Assembly: GCA_003988795.1 (NCBI GenBank)
Contig: QYAK01000042.1
Span: forward strand, 62,001-126,000
Direction of reading: 5' to 3'
From: Proliferodiscus dingleyae
Taxonomy: Eukaryota; Ascomycota; Leotiomycetes; Helotiales; Lachnaceae
Length of the DNA stretch: 64,000 bases
In this document: piece by piece, positions 1 through 11,815 of the stretch
How the letters are laid out: every line of letters begins with the position of its first letter
How positions within the stretch are numbered: position 1 is the first letter of the stretch
Program-made: the position numbers and the translations under genes
The notes under the pieces: generated by a model
What the model was told of the DNA's origin: nothing
Databases searched by the model: none
The model's input: the letters and a program-made list of their open reading frames with translations, nothing else

Positions 1-566
1 TCTTCCGAGTTATTAGGGTCAATTGCAGTTGATGGTGTTCCGTGGCAAATTCGACCATGCTTCAGGACGTTAGCAAATTCAGAGATCCGAGGCAATAAGT
101 TGTAACTCACTGTATTAGCTTGTTGTAGACCTGAGCTGACTGGAGGGTCTTGGGGAGCACGAAATCTCAGATTACCGACTGGAGCAGCGGCATATCTAAC
201 TCCCCACCAGTGACTAACACCTCCAGGCTCATTGACACCCTGATATTGAGCGTAGCCCAAGTCTACATTCAAATTGATGTTTGTTGGATCCGCATGTGAT
301 CTTCCTGAGAGACCAAGTACTAGTCCCAGAACAAGTCCCACGACAAACATGATGAATATTACAATTCCCGCAATAGCCCATAGAAGGACGCCTCTCTTGA
401 CTTTGGAAAGTCTGGACTTGGGTGAAATTCTCTGGAGGGCCACGCCCAATTTAATACATAGGATTCTGCCATTGCGGGGAAGGCACGCCGCAGAACGATG
501 GGAATCATGGGATCCTTTTTCGATTGAATTACTTCGTAAGGACCCTTCATCCGCCGAAGTTGCCAT
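1..566 (-). CDS. Type-B carboxylesterase with N-terminal membrane anchor (partial, cut by left edge)
   Basis: This is the N-terminal part of a carboxylesterase/lipase of the alpha/beta-hydrolase fold that runs off the window; the catalytic Ser-Glu-His lies outside. The ATG at 566 opens about 58 polar and basic residues, then a hydrophobic stretch at about 60-86 (WAIAGIVIFIMFVVGLVLGL) that looks like a type II signal anchor. Next come the family's early landmarks: a GVRYAAAPVGNLRF block (the G-I/V-P/R-Y-A-xxPxGxxRF motif) and then HGRICHGTP. An intron at 60-110 (51 nt, GTGAGT..AAG, branch GCTAAC) has no stop and keeps the frame, but removing it joins the two conserved blocks cleanly. A membrane-tethered, outward-facing esterase is an inference. 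It could be any member of the cholinesterase/lipase family. Confidence 0.85.
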   Translation of the reverse strand, partial: MATSADEGSLRSNSIEKGSHDSHRSAACLPRNGRILCIKLGVALQRISPKSRLSKVKRGVLLWAIAGIVIFIMFVVGLVLGLVLGLSGRSHADPTNINLNVDLGYAQYQGVNEPGGVSHWWGVRYAAAPVGNLRFRAPQDPPVSSGLQQANTVSYNLLPRISEFANVLKHGRICHGTPSTAIDPNNSE

Positions 567-2271
567 AGCGAAGAACCTTGCTCCAGGTTCATTTGCCAAA
601 GTGAAAAAACCAGTAGTGGGAATAAGTACAGTGGTCTCTAGCCTGATGACCCCTGACGCCTCGAGGCTGAGTCTACCGACGATGATAAGCTTTTCTCCAC
701 AATTTCCGCTGAAGCCACAGGGGGAACGCACAATCATTGGCCACGAGCTACGAGGCTGAAACGATCCTCCAGAAATACAGTAAAAATAACTTTAGTAATG
801 CTCCTTGGAATAGAAGGATCAAGGGAGCGTTTAACGTAGGCTCTTCTACTGACGCCCCTACTTAGTCGCGATGTCAGTGCAAAGTTCCAACTACGTAGAG
901 TTAAGAACCACTTTCGTTTAGGAAACGGTGCGACCGCACAAATCCTGGAGCTGTCATGCTCCGAGGAAACGAATAGAACTGCACAAAGTACTTGCGCATA
1001 TAGCCAGAAGAAGTAGTGAGAACGGGATGATTTACTCACTGTTGTACCGTTGGAGCGCCGTCGAATCTGGACTGTTCGGCAAAAGTGATTTGCCCTGCCA
1101 AGGTCGGGGAGCAGGGAGCCGGGAAAGCTTAAATTCTGCAGGCCGGCATCTATAGATTTTCCCTCTGAAGAGCTTAGAGCTACGCAGAGAATGCCGCTAT
1201 AATATGAGATAAGAGGCGATGTGGTGAGCAGGAATGAAAGCAAAGTGATGCAAATCGAGGAGAGACGCCAAAACATAAAGATAGAACGACATAAAAGTCT
1301 GCTACGCCTCCTGCGCATCGCTGAGTTTCGAGGGATCACCTCGAGCGTGACAAGCAGGATCACCGCTAGGATGATGCGCTCAGATGAGTGAAATGCCCCC
1401 ATGCAAAATCACAAGCTACTCGACCAGAATAATGATGGGCGGCATATGAAGACCACTGACATTTGACCGCATCGTATACATCTGGCTTTGTCTAGTGACT
1501 TCAACCGCTGCAGAGGGCACAGTCGATTCGCACACATGCATAGGTACTGTGCTGTATCTGTACTCTCGAAACGATGCCGAGCTCTGGGGGCTGCTCGCTA
1601 ATCCACTCAGGGGCACGGACATGCAGGAGACGTCCGCTCGCCTCGCTCAAACTGTGGAGGAACAGGAGCCGCCCAAACCTTCACCACTTTCGTCCTCGTC
1701 TTTGCGAAGATCCTGCAACAGGAAGCAGAATGCGCTATCCGGCAAACTACAGATATCCCACAGATGCTCGGCTATATTGCGATGGTGCGTTTGGCCGGTG
1801 CACTGCTATTGCTGGAATGGAGTTCTAGAACCCTAATATCCCAGCCCGCCAGGTTGGTGCTACAGAGGCGAGTACATTGCTTATCTCACGTACTTCAACA
1901 TTGAAGTCCTCTGAGGCTAAGGCTAAGGGCCAGGCACTGCCTATTCCATTCTAAGAGGCGTCGTACCGGCACAAAAATATGCCCCCGAATTCGTTACAAT
2001 GGCGAATTAAATGCAACCTCTTCGTAAGCAAGCTTGCGGAATTTGTGCATGGCGGAGCACTCAAATGAAGCCTATTTCTAAAAGCATTCATCCTGAAAGT
2101 GTAAGATTCCTGTAGAGGCAGTCCTCACCGTATCCAGGAGCCAATGACAAGGGCTTTGCCTGAATAATTGATTTCTTGATCAAAAGACTGCTCTGTCATG
2201 AGGAGTAGCTGCGAAGTTCTAATTGCGAGTTCTGGATTCTATTCTTAGTCCACAGTCTCTTTCACTATACG
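567..2271. other. Intergenic, no supported gene
   Basis: This is presumably the promoter of the carboxylesterase and the 3' region of the F-box gene. It contains one minus-strand ATG-initiated frame of 222 codons (734-1402) that encodes two hydrophobic stretches. I do not recognise it, it has no family motif, and its second half is basic and low-quality, so I leave it uncalled. Confidence 0.5.
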
Positions 2272-3108
2272 TTAGGATGACGCACCTTCATATTGTAGAG
2301 TATAGCTGACTGGGGGGTCTTCGTCCCTTCTCTGTACTGGAACAGGGAGCTCGGGTCTCTCCACGACATTCATCCTGATGCCAACGTGGTTCCCCGAGTC
2401 TGACCACAAGAGTCGCTTCTCCCGCTCATCGGCCTTTGCTTCTTCGCAACAAGAGACTCTCTCTGAGAGCCAGTCTCGCCAGACTCTTGTGAGTCCCTCG
2501 CCAATATTGACAGAGCTCTTAAACACTCCGGGCTTCGGGCCCAGTTTAACTAAACTCGTTACAGTCACCAATTGACTAAACAGCTCATGTGAGTCGAGAT
2601 GGACGTCTTGGCATACAAATAGTTCATGTTTATCCACCAGCCCGATGGGCGGCAGCGCGGGCCAGCCACCGGCAGGATGTGGGCGTAAAGCTCGCCGATT
2701 GCCCTCTGGTTTCAATGGGCGAAAATACGAATATAGCTTTGAGAGCTTCCCGAGGGTTCCGAATGTTGTTGGGTCTGCAGCTGCGTCCTCATTGACAAGT
2801 TCCAATCCTGGAGTTTCAATATAGTCGCAAATAAGGTAAGGAGTATAGAACTTCGCAGATGGATGGTAGCATTCGAGAACAACTTTATGGTCTGAGTGTG
2901 AAACGGCTTCGAGGAGTCTGGACTGTAGGATTCGTAGAATAAGGCCGTGGAAAAGTTGACAGGTGGGTATGATGGAGAGGAGGTCTCGAGTCAGGAAGTG
3001 CGAGAGGATTGAGATGATAATCTTTCACTATTAGACTCTGTAGAATAAAAGACGCAAGATGAGACATACTTCATTAGGCAGTGCTTCGATTCCGGAATAT
3101 TCAGACAT
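2272..3108 (-). CDS. F-box protein
   Basis: Two exons, 3070-3108 and 2272-3021, are joined across a 48-nt intron (GTATGT at 3069, AG at 3022). They give a 262-residue protein. The splice is supported because it creates the F-box: exon 1 ends with EALPNE and exon 2 continues IIISILSHFLTRDLLSI, matching the LPxEIxxxIxxxL start of the fold. F-box proteins recruit substrates to SCF ubiquitin ligases through Skp1. The C-terminal half has no recognisable WD or LRR repeats, so the substrate is unknown. A conserved-looking tail (around VQRRDEDPPVSYTL) ends the protein. Fungal genomes carry many such short F-box paralogues. Confidence 0.8.
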
Positions 3109-5169
3109 TATTTGGTAATTTCAGACCAAACAATATGTAATAGCAAACAGAAGAGACTGCCAGATTTGAGGAATCCGAGGAATGCTGGTAGTTATACCTC
3201 GAAAATTATCTCGAGATGCAAGATATCGGATGAGAAGATGAGCTGAGTTCTCCTTCAAAACACACCACAAATTGCATGGACCCAGAATACACGTTCGAGC
3301 GGTGAGGCGGCTGGCCTATCCGAATCCCAGATCATCCAATCGTGTTCCAATCGTGTGTCGTGAGTGTCCAAGCTTTGCAGAGTGAGGTGATATCACCATT
3401 GGTTGTCTGAGTCGCAGAAGCTTGCTCGTAGAACGCTGTAGCTGGCAGATAGTAGGATATATTAACTCTGCTGAACTGATTGAACCCCATTCACGCGAAA
3501 AACGACTGGTCTTCTCAAATTGGCAGTTGTTTCGAAAAATATTCTTTCACGTAGAGATACTCTCTTCCTGCCTTAAGATATGACGCGAGCTAGCGCCAGC
3601 GATAAGCATCCCTGCACTAATCTCCGCTCTATTTCCAGGTCATGGTTTCACGTGCCTGCTCTTTCATTCTTGTACTTCCCGTTCACGACTTTGCCATCAA
3701 TCACTTCCAATTGATTGACGGTTCCTTCTCCAGCAGTTACAACTATCTGGTGGTTCACCATCCACAAGTCGCCATTCTCTTCACAAGATGATGCGTCTTC
3801 ACAGGTCTGAAAAGAGTCTGATGACTCAGACACACGACACAACCTTTGCAGAGCAAGTGCTCAAAAGCTTGTCAGCACAAGGACAAAATAAGGGCATGCC
3901 GAAGAGTCTGCTTTTCATACTCTCTAAAAGGCACATTGAGTTCATTCGGATGGAAAATTGAGAAACAAGCAACGAAGACAACGCATGTCCATATTTTTCG
4001 GCATTCTCAACGGCAACGGCAACAGCAAAGGCAGCCGCAACCGCAACCGGATTCTGTGGCTTGGATGCTTTGACCTATTCTTTCTGCAAAGCATTAGCTG
4101 AGCTCTACTTTGAAGCCTGTCCACGGGCAAATCCCGTCATAAGCCAGCGCGGCGCAAGTCAACACCCATCATCGCCAAGAGGATCCAGTGACATGCGATT
4201 CAGAGTCGTTCTTGGCGTGCTGCGGCCCGATTAAAAGAGACTTGAAAGAACAAGTGCTCTACTTCAACTCTACACCCACGCCGGCTGTCTCCGAAGCCAA
4301 AGAAGCGGGTTGCTAGTATCAGTGATCTATCCGCATGATTGTTGCCGAACATTGTCAAGACTCCTCATTGAAAATGATTGCTTGAGTCATGTAATCTGTA
4401 AGTGACGCAAGTGGGCCATTCTCGTTTTATTACAACATAGTGCTCGTCTACTCTTTCCAAATAGACAGCTCAGTATTGACTGAGCGCGATTCGTTGAGTA
4501 GTCTCACATTTAAAAAAAAATACTTTTGATTTGTTTGCCAGCATTACGCACTTGTATCACGTCCATAGCTCGCCGGTCAGCCAGGCATTGTCGAAAAGTT
4601 ACAATGATAGGTGCAGCAGTCAAGTGACCAGAACAGACATATCAACAGGGAACGGCTTTTTGTCCACTTCATATCATCTTGGAAAATTGCCCCGGCCCCT
4701 TCCCATCAATGAGGCAGAAGTTCGGCAGCAGACCAAGTCTGCGGATTGCGGAGCATGCAGCCTTGCCTTTGAAATCATATTTTGCGGAACCTGGAGAGCT
4801 GGAGTTCGGCCCTTTTCTCCTCACGTGCAAGGATACTCTCCACAACCCCATCCCCATTCTCTGTTCTTCCCCTCCTATTGCCCCACACAAGTTCACGACA
4901 ATGGTCGTCGGAGTACCATTGCTTCGGGACTAGGTGGGTAAACATCGGCAGACTATTTTTTTTGTTTAGATTTTGATCTTATAGCCTCATGCCAGGGTCA
5001 ATAGTGACGTCCGCAGTGCTTGGAAAATGAGTTGTTTATTGCGTCCACCTCTAGTTGGCCTTCCGATCGCTCCATCAGCAAAGAATGGGGCCTTGTATAT
5101 AAAGAAGTATGTCTTCCTCTTAGATTCAGCACGTGCGGGCCTCGTTCCATTACTTCTTCAAATTGCACG
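3109..5169. other. Intergenic, about 2 kb
   Basis: No gene is supported on either strand. A short CAACGG/CAGCAA-rich low-complexity patch lies at about 4009-4050. The right end is the GH3 promoter. Confidence 0.5.
5096..5103 (+). promoter_or_regulatory. Putative TATA box of the GH3 gene
   Basis: TATATAAA lies 66 bp upstream of the beta-glucosidase ATG, a plausible core-promoter position for a regulated fungal secreted enzyme. This is assigned from sequence and position only. Confidence 0.45.
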
Positions 5170-7918
5170 ATGTTGCCGACTCTGATCTCAATAGCGGCAC
5201 TGCTGTCCCCCGCTGTTGCGGTTGTGCAGCCATTGAATACCACAATCTTGGGGCAATATGACCAATCACCTCCTGTTTATCCTTCCCGTAGGTTGGTATG
5301 CCCTGATCGCCTGTCAGATCACTGACGTTATCTATAGCGGATACAAGCGGGATTGGATGGGAAGACGCCCTCGCCAAAGCTCGCGCATTTGTATCTCAAT
5401 TGACTGATGCTGAAAAGGCGGATATGGTAACTGGGACCCCTGGTCCTTGTGTTGGAAACATTGTGGCTATTCCACGTTTGGGATTCAATGGTCTCTGCTT
5501 GCAAGATGGCCCATTAGCTATACGTGTGGCGGATTATGCGTCCGTCTTTCCAGCTGGTGTTTCTGCAGCTTCCACATTTGACCGGGATCTCATCCATCGA
5601 AGGGGTGTCGAAATGGGAACAGAGTTCAGGGGGAAAGGAGCTCACATTTTGTTAGGGTATGTGACCAGTCAACCTCCAAGTGATCGTGATTCTAAGCAGT
5701 ACTAGACCGGTGGCTGGTCCTCTAGGAAGATCGGCCTATGCTGGAAGAAACTGGGAAGGATTCTCACCAGATCCTTACTTGAGTATGGACACCTTCGACA
5801 AATATTCTTCCCTGGCTAACTTGCTTCAGCTGGAATTGCTATGCAAGAGACCATCGAGGGGATTCAGAGCGTCGGTGTGCAAGCCTGCGCGAAACATTAC
5901 ATTGGGAACGAACAAGAGGTAAGGAGAGACGTTTCTTCCATACCTATCCTGGGATCTTAAATTCATTTCGCATGTGATACTAACTCTTGCCAGACTCAAC
6001 GAAACCCTAGCTACACTGCTGATTACTCGAGCATCGTACAAGAAGCAGTCTCGTCAAACATCGATGATAGGACCATGCATGAATTATACCTGTGGCCTTT
6101 TGCAAACGCGGTCAAAGCTGGCGTCGCATCTGTTATGTGCAGTTATAACCGCATCAATGGATCCTGTATGCATCTGCCCCCAGCACCACTCCCATTAATC
6201 ACATCAGTCCTGCAGACTCTGAGATCTCTCAATCCAACGAGTTCTAAGGCTCGTCGGTGAAAAAGAAATCCTGACAAATGTCAATTTTGTGATCTTTCTC
6301 TGAACTCATGCTGACTCCACATCTCGCAGACGCATGCCAGAACTCCAAATCGCTCAACGGTCTGCTAAAGGAAGAACTGGGTTTCCAAGGCTACGTCATG
6401 TCTGACTGGGGAGGAACCCATAGTGGAGTAGCATCTATCGAAGGAGGTCTCGATATGACGATGCCCGGCGGGATTGGATTCTACGGCACGGATTTCAAAT
6501 ATTCGCATTTTGGAGCAAACGTGACAACCGCGGTCAACAATGGAACTGTTGATGCCTCGCGAGTTGATGATATGATAGTACGCATCATGACGCCGTACTT
6601 CTTCCTCGGTCAGGACAAGGCCTTCCCATTGATCGACCCAGCCTCTGGAGATCTCAATACTTTCACTCCAAAGTCCACGTGGACGAGAGACTTTGTCCTC
6701 AACGGAACCCGAAGCCGCGATGTCCGAGGCGATCACAGTCAACTCATTCGTGAAATGGGAGCTGCATCGATCGTTTTGCTCAAGAATACTAATAATGCCC
6801 TACCGCTCAAAGCCCCCAAGTCGATTGCGATTTTTGGCAACGACGCTAGTGAGGACACTCAAGGATATTACAACCAGGTCGACTTCGAGTATGGGACGCT
6901 CACATCTGGTGGCGGTTCCGGCACCGGACGACTGACATCTCTTGTCACCCCTCTTGAGGCCATCAAAGCGAAAGTCAGTGATGCTTACTTCCAGCAGTTC
7001 CTCAACAATACTCTCATCGCTACGACCGACATCACTACTCTTATTGTCCCCACACCACCTGATGTCTGCATCGTGTTCGTGAAGACTTGGGCTGAAGAAG
7101 CTAAGGACCGCACGACGCTGGACCTTGACTGGGATGGAAGCGCTGTGGTCCAGAGCGTCGCATCAAATTGCTCTAACACTGTCGTTGTCATGCATTCAGC
7201 TGGCATTGTCGATGTACCATTTGCCGATCATCCGAATGTCACTGCTATACTCGCCGCCCACTACCCCGGCGAACAATCCGGCAACTCGCTTGTCGATGTT
7301 CTCTTCGGCGACGTAAATCCTTCAGGAAGGCTCCCGTATACTATCGCATTGTCTGATACTGATTACAACGGCCTTCCAACCACCGCCGTCAACTCCACTG
7401 ACCCAGAGGCATGGCAGGCATATTTCGATGAGAAACTTCAGATTGATTACAGATATTTCGATGCTCAGAATATGTCAGTCCTATATGAATTTGGGTACGG
7501 GCTTTCGTATACCACTTTCGAGCTTTCCAACCTGGAGGCGGTGAAGCTCGTAGACAGTATTCCAGCAGTCATCGATGAAGCTGCTACTGTTGGTGGCAAG
7601 GCTTCGCTATGGGATACTCTGTATACTGTCAGTGTCAACCTCACGAATACTGGTAGTGTTGGCGGAGCAACAGTTCCTCAGCTCTATCTTTCGCTCCCAG
7701 GGCCCTCTGGAACACCTGTGAAGCAACTTCGGGGCTTCGAGAAGGTATACTTGGCCGCTGGTGCGTCCGCCACGGTTGATTTCGCATTGATGAGGAGGGA
7801 TCTGAGCTACTGGGATGTGGTGCAACAGGATTGGGTCATTCCAGACGGAGACTTTGGACTGAGTGTCGGCTTCAGCAGCAGAGACATTCAGCTCACAGGC
7901 TCAGTCACATGCCTCTAG
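5170..7918 (+). CDS. Secreted GH3 beta-glucosidase
   Basis: This enzyme would hydrolyse terminal beta-glucosyl residues such as cellobiose outside the cell. Six exons (5170-5287, 5338-5656, 5700-5782, 5830-5918, 5994-6165, 6330-7918) close to 789 residues, the usual size for fungal secreted GH3. The first 17-20 residues form a signal peptide (MLPTLISIAALLSPAVAV). The N-terminal barrel shows GPVAG-like PVAGPLGRSAY, GRNWEGFSPDPYL, KHYIGNEQE and MCSYNRING. The catalytic nucleophile is Asp286 in VMSDWGGTHSG. The alpha/beta sandwich domain and a C-terminal fibronectin-III-like domain (YEFGYGLSYTTF onward) follow. Intron 5 (164 nt) is longer than the others (43-75 nt), but joining NGS to YACQN is what the family requires. 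Substrate specificity cannot be read from the sequence. Confidence 0.95.
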
Positions 7919-8246
7919 ATTGATGCAGGATTGGGACACCTTATGACTGGATCAATGACTCACGAAATAATGTTAATATCTGTATATAGATGACGTTTCT
8001 CGCACTTGTGCTTGTGACGGTTCAAAGTATTGGAGATAATGATGTAAATTCAGCCAAATCATAGTGAAGTTCCAAAGCAATTTGGGAAGACCTTTCTTCC
8101 TTAAATTTCGAGCCAAGACTTATTATGCATCACGCATAGCTGCGACGAAGTTCCATAAGGTCTAAGTGGCACCAAGCCAATTCTGTCGTGCTTCGAACTA
8201 CTTTCAGAACACTAGAGAATCATTTGATTATAGGCAGATATTGCGA
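7919..8246. other. Convergent 3' intergenic region
   Basis: This is AT-rich 3' flanking sequence between the GH3 gene and the convergent NmrA-like gene. Nothing else is seen. Confidence 0.5.
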
Positions 8247-9501
8247 TCATGGCTTTCCCTCCCACACTTTGGCAAGGAAGTCATCAATCTGAGTAAACTT
8301 ATAGCCTGGCAAAAGCTGATTCCAAGTATCTGAAACATCCCATGCACCTTTCGCACTGCTTAGTAGGGTACCTATGAGCACGGTCTTCACCGTGGCCGCG
8401 AGTTTGTCGGCCTCATCCGCGGAAACACTTGGGTGACGTGCTCCCAGTGTCCATGACGTCTCAAGTTTTCCGGCTTCAAGATCCTCAACTTTAACCTTGC
8501 TGATAGTGAAAGGCCGACCTAAATATAGTGTCATTACAAGTATCTTCTGTTGCGGAGCTTCGAACATTTACCTCGGACTTTCTCCCCAATTTCGATTATA
8601 CGGGAGACAGTGACTCTGTTTCCCGCAAAACCGCCATTTCTGGGCCACTCAGATTCAACTTCGACTGCGCCAGCAACAACTCCAGCAATATCTTCCACAG
8701 TGGTGAGGCTCATAAAAGTGTCTTCATGGCCCTCAACTACAATCGCTCGCCGGTTTTGGAAGTCGATGAAAGTATCTAATGGAGTTACATGTTTTGCCGT
8801 CTTGTGAGGTGATGCTAGGTAGTTCAAGAACAATCCTGGTTGGAATAATGTATACTCGAGAACCTGTAGGACAGTGTCAGGATGATAATGAATACATGAA
8901 TGGTACGGGAGGAAGTCCTGACTTTGCCATCCTTATTCACGCTCGCTAGATACTCTTCAACATCATGCTTCCCTGCCCAAAAAGGCAAGTCTTTCTTACT
9001 CTTGCTGTAAATTGATTAGCTATGGTGATCACCTGCGCACTGAATCCTGGTTGCAAGTTACCATCCATATTCGCTCGGTGCGAAGCGTTTGACGCCAGCA
9101 GCAACAGAAGCATCAATCAGAGCCTTCTGAGACTTGTTATCTTTGTCGATAGATTGGTTTATAAAGGATAAGACGGTATGAATTCCAGCTAAGGCTTCGA
9201 CGAGGTTGTCCTTGTTGTAATCCACAACATGCCAAGTGAGTCCGGGCGTAATGCCTGAAGCTGAACTATCCTAGAACGAGTTGGTAAGATGGTAGGATAA
9301 TTGGGAATATATGGCAGGTCATGACAAGGTCTTACCGTCCTAGACAAGATAGTGAGGTGGTGTTTCTTCGTAGCTAGCAAAACATCGATTACTTCACGGG
9401 CAAGTTCTGTAAGGAGAACATCAGCGTGGTTGCATCTTGGTTTGACATGCAATTGGAAGGGGCGAACCTCCTGACCCGCCAGCAATTGCTATATTGACCA
9501 T
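8247..9501 (-). CDS. NmrA-like / isoflavone-reductase-like NAD(P)-binding oxidoreductase
   Basis: An atypical short-chain dehydrogenase of the NmrA/isoflavone reductase group. Six exons (9468-9501, 9336-9406, 9062-9270, 8923-9004, 8572-8863, 8247-8518) give 319 residues, the normal family length. The first exon encodes MVNIAIAGGSG, the glycine-rich dinucleotide loop (G-x-x-G-x-x style), followed by a Rossmann helix (LAREVIDVLLA). Later landmarks are VKRFAPSEYG, FWAGKHDVEEYL, TLFQPGLFLNYL and the C-terminal SVSADE..A region. Such proteins reduce small aromatic or polyketide substrates, or act as redox sensors. The nearby AflR-like regulator and FAD monooxygenase suggest a tailoring role, which is an inference. 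One donor is weak (GTCAGG at 8922), but the frame closes through it. Confidence 0.88.
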
Positions 9502-10125
9502 AATGATTTTTGATTCACAATTTTCAATTTAAGTTGAGTAGCTGATGAGAGTGAAGGCCGAGGGAGAGACGCGGCGACATGCAGAGCAATTTGAAAGATA
9601 CAGTCTTAGGAAATTATCAAAAAGGCATTAGAAATATATATACAATACAGAAGAAAGAGAAATAGCTGCTATGTCAAACATACACGCCCGTATTACACTG
9701 TCTTGAGGTGTCTGTAAGTCTGTTGTTCTCATATTAGTTGTTCAGCCAATAGGGATCGACCTTCGTTCCGCGAAAGTCGGCTCCGGTTGGGGTATGAACA
9801 GTAGACTCACAAGCTTGACTTCCGGGGGTAGGTTTCCGCATTCTTCCATCGAATGGTAAATCGAGAATCTTTTCGTAATTGAATCCTCTTTCAAACTTAA
9901 AGGTATGGGATCTAGATGTAGACAGCACTGCATCCACCTTAAAAGAGGGTAAGGCACTTGGCCTAATGAAAAAGTAGTTCAATCTATGAGACTGTAATTG
10001 CCGCTCTCAAAAGATTCGCTTCACGTGTTGAGACATTAAATACGCTGGAATGTCAGTGAACGAAAGACTGCCCATGTCGATTAATTTTGTAATATATACT
10101 GCTGTCTACGAGAGTTCAATGCCAG
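9502..10125. other. Intergenic with a possible orphan terminal exon
   Basis: This holds the promoter of the NmrA-like gene and the 3' flank of the Zn2Cys6 gene. Apart from the fragment listed at 9734-9991, nothing is supported. Confidence 0.4.
9734..9991 (-). pseudogene. Orphan 3' exon-like fragment, function unknown
   Basis: An open frame of about 86 codons follows a good splice acceptor (TTACAG ending at 9992) and ends with a stop at 9734. It has no ATG at its start. The peptide has protein-like composition, ending with ESTVHTPTGADFRGTKVDPY, but I do not recognise the family. Only about 130 bp separate it from the next gene, so there is no room for normal upstream exons. I therefore read it as a remnant of a degraded gene; a very small unrecognised gene is the alternative. 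Confidence 0.3.
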
Positions 10126-11343
10126 CTACAGCTCTAACTTCTTGTTCAATATTCTGAGTTTGGACTGCAAAGTTTCCACAATCCTTGCATGCTCACTTTG
10201 GAGCCATGCTCCCAGATGTGAATACAGACCAAAGGTACTGCCGTGAGATGGTTCGCTCGAGTCTTGAGACTTAAACAGTTCAATCAGATTGGCTGTCTTT
10301 CTTAGCTCGCTCAGAATCAATTGGTTCCTAATCGTGGCCTGAACGTTCTGGTCATCGATATTGAAAGTGCCGAGTGAAACGGGCACATGCTCTACGGCAA
10401 ACCCAGTAGCTTGCACTAGCGCTGGTGACTCTGTGGAGCTTGTACTAGAAATGGCCCTAGAAGATGGTCGAGAGGTAGGCGATGAGGAAGAGTGGCACAA
10501 GTCAAACAATGCAGGAGGTCGTCCCCAGGAATCACAACCAGCTGCCTGCTGATACCAAATGAGTATGCGAGAAACAATGGACGCATGAACCATTGCACGA
10601 TGGCCAGACTTGGCGCAGTGACATCTCAAGACCTGGCTAAGACGGTCCGTAGCGTCCCTGTTGAACTGAAGTACTTGGTCTAGCTGTGCTGATATCGTAA
10701 CCGAATTCGACTCTGGTGCGTGCAGTGAAGGAGTAGGACAGATCAAATCTCGAAAAATCTCATACGATTCACGAGGACAGCTGTGGGGCTCATCTGTTCC
10801 GGAGTCTTTGCCAGCTGCACTTGTAGACTGCAGAGGGGAAGCCAAGAATTCAAGACCAGGCCCAAAGCAGTCGAATTGAAGCCACTCTTCTCCAGGAAAT
10901 AGTGATGGAGAGAAATTTGTATTTTGCTGGCCAAGGTGCGTGGCCTTTAATATAGCATCGGTTTCAGGAGAGTTTGAAAAGTTGTTAGTAACTGGATGTA
11001 TAACATCGTGTGGTGTAGTTTCGTTAACATTTTGGGCCACCAAAAGTTCGCCATCTCCGGCGGCTGTAATTCTGTCGCGATTATCAGCGGCAATAAAGGT
11101 TGCATATGTACGCTTCTCAGGAGCGCCACCCATGGCTGAGCTAAGTGTCTTCCGCCGTGGCTTCCCAAACTTTCGTGATGGCCCATAAGTGCAGCGCAAG
11201 TTGAGAGTCGCGCAACGATTACATTGTGGCCGCTCACGGTCACATTTGACTTTGGCGGTTCCACAGCCATCGCAAGAAGAACGTAGCTTTGGGTGTGCAG
11301 GTTGCGAACATCGGGCGGCGACGGAAGTGGTGTCTGCTGGCAT
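10126..11343 (-). CDS. AflR-like Zn2Cys6 transcription factor
   Basis: A fungal binuclear-cluster regulator of 405 residues in a single exon. The open frame extends upstream, but only through a GTG codon. The first ATG, at 11343, starts MPADTTSVAARC and lies 25 codons in. The cluster is C-x2-C-x6-C-x6-C-x2-C-x6-C (CDGCGTAKVKCDRERPQC, then NRCATLNLRC), followed by a basic linker (KFGKPRRKT). The C-terminal half has the composition and CHCAK-style cysteine/histidine segment seen in the AflR-type regulatory domain. Such proteins typically control secondary-metabolite clusters. It is divergent from the FAD monooxygenase at 11875, its most likely target. No polyketide or peptide synthetase is present in the window. 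Confidence 0.9.
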   Translation of the reverse strand: MPADTTSVAARCSQPAHPKLRSSCDGCGTAKVKCDRERPQCNRCATLNLRCTYGPSRKFGKPRRKTLSSAMGGAPEKRTYATFIAADNRDRITAAGDGELLVAQNVNETTPHDVIHPVTNNFSNSPETDAILKATHLGQQNTNFSPSLFPGEEWLQFDCFGPGLEFLASPLQSTSAAGKDSGTDEPHSCPRESYEIFRDLICPTPSLHAPESNSVTISAQLDQVLQFNRDATDRLSQVLRCHCAKSGHRAMVHASIVSRILIWYQQAAGCDSWGRPPALFDLCHSSSSPTSRPSSRAISSTSSTESPALVQATGFAVEHVPVSLGTFNIDDQNVQATIRNQLILSELRKTANLIELFKSQDSSEPSHGSTFGLYSHLGAWLQSEHARIVETLQSKLRILNKKLEL

Positions 11344-11571
11344 GGTTCTTGTAAGGATCGCTCGAAGAAAGACGTGTTTGATAACTAGAGTTCGATGTAA
11401 AGCTGGTGCCCCCAGCACATGACTTAGACGAAGCCAGCAGGCCCATGCCAGCCCAGCATTCTTTCGTCAGTAGCCCCTTTTCAATTGGATCTACGATAGA
11501 ACCAGAGTTGAACTACTTAATTCCTAATTATACCACAGGTAATGGTCAGCGAGTATTCGTGGGTTTTTTGG

Positions 11572-11584
11572 GCGACACTGTCGC
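11572..11584. promoter_or_regulatory. 13-bp palindrome GCGACACTGTCGC
   Basis: Perfect 6-bp arms surround a single central C. It lies about 290 bp upstream of the monooxygenase ATG and 230 bp upstream of the regulator ATG. It is a candidate dimeric-regulator site. It is not the classical TCGN5CGA AflR site. Confidence 0.35.
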
Positions 11585-11762
11585 ATAACCCCTGTGGCCT
11601 AAACCATTTTCCAGTGCACACCTGGCGCTGAGCTACAGTAAAGGCTCCGCAATCAGGCTCAGATTAGCGTGCTAACACTTAACCTCAGCTCTGCGGGCTA
11701 AAGTTTTGCCTGCTCTCCATTAATATTACGGCGCAGAACAAGCCTCATCGCTTCGTCTTTAA

Positions 11763-11778
11763 GTCATGGCGTCATGAC
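11763..11778. promoter_or_regulatory. Inverted repeat GTCATG-N4-CATGAC
   Basis: Perfect 6-bp arms are separated by GCGT, about 97 bp upstream of the monooxygenase start. It is a candidate operator-like element for a dimeric factor. Confidence 0.35.
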
Positions 11779-11815
11779 ATGTATCAATGTAAAACCCGCC
11801 TCCCCTCTCGTGCTG

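Noticed and set aside
734..1402. 222-codon minus-strand frame with two hydrophobic stretches
   Set aside because: No family motif, and the second half is basic and Ser/Arg-rich as in chance frames. I cannot support it as a gene.
4531..4941. 136-codon plus-strand frame upstream of the GH3 gene
   Set aside because: Poor composition, no motif, overlaps other chance frames.
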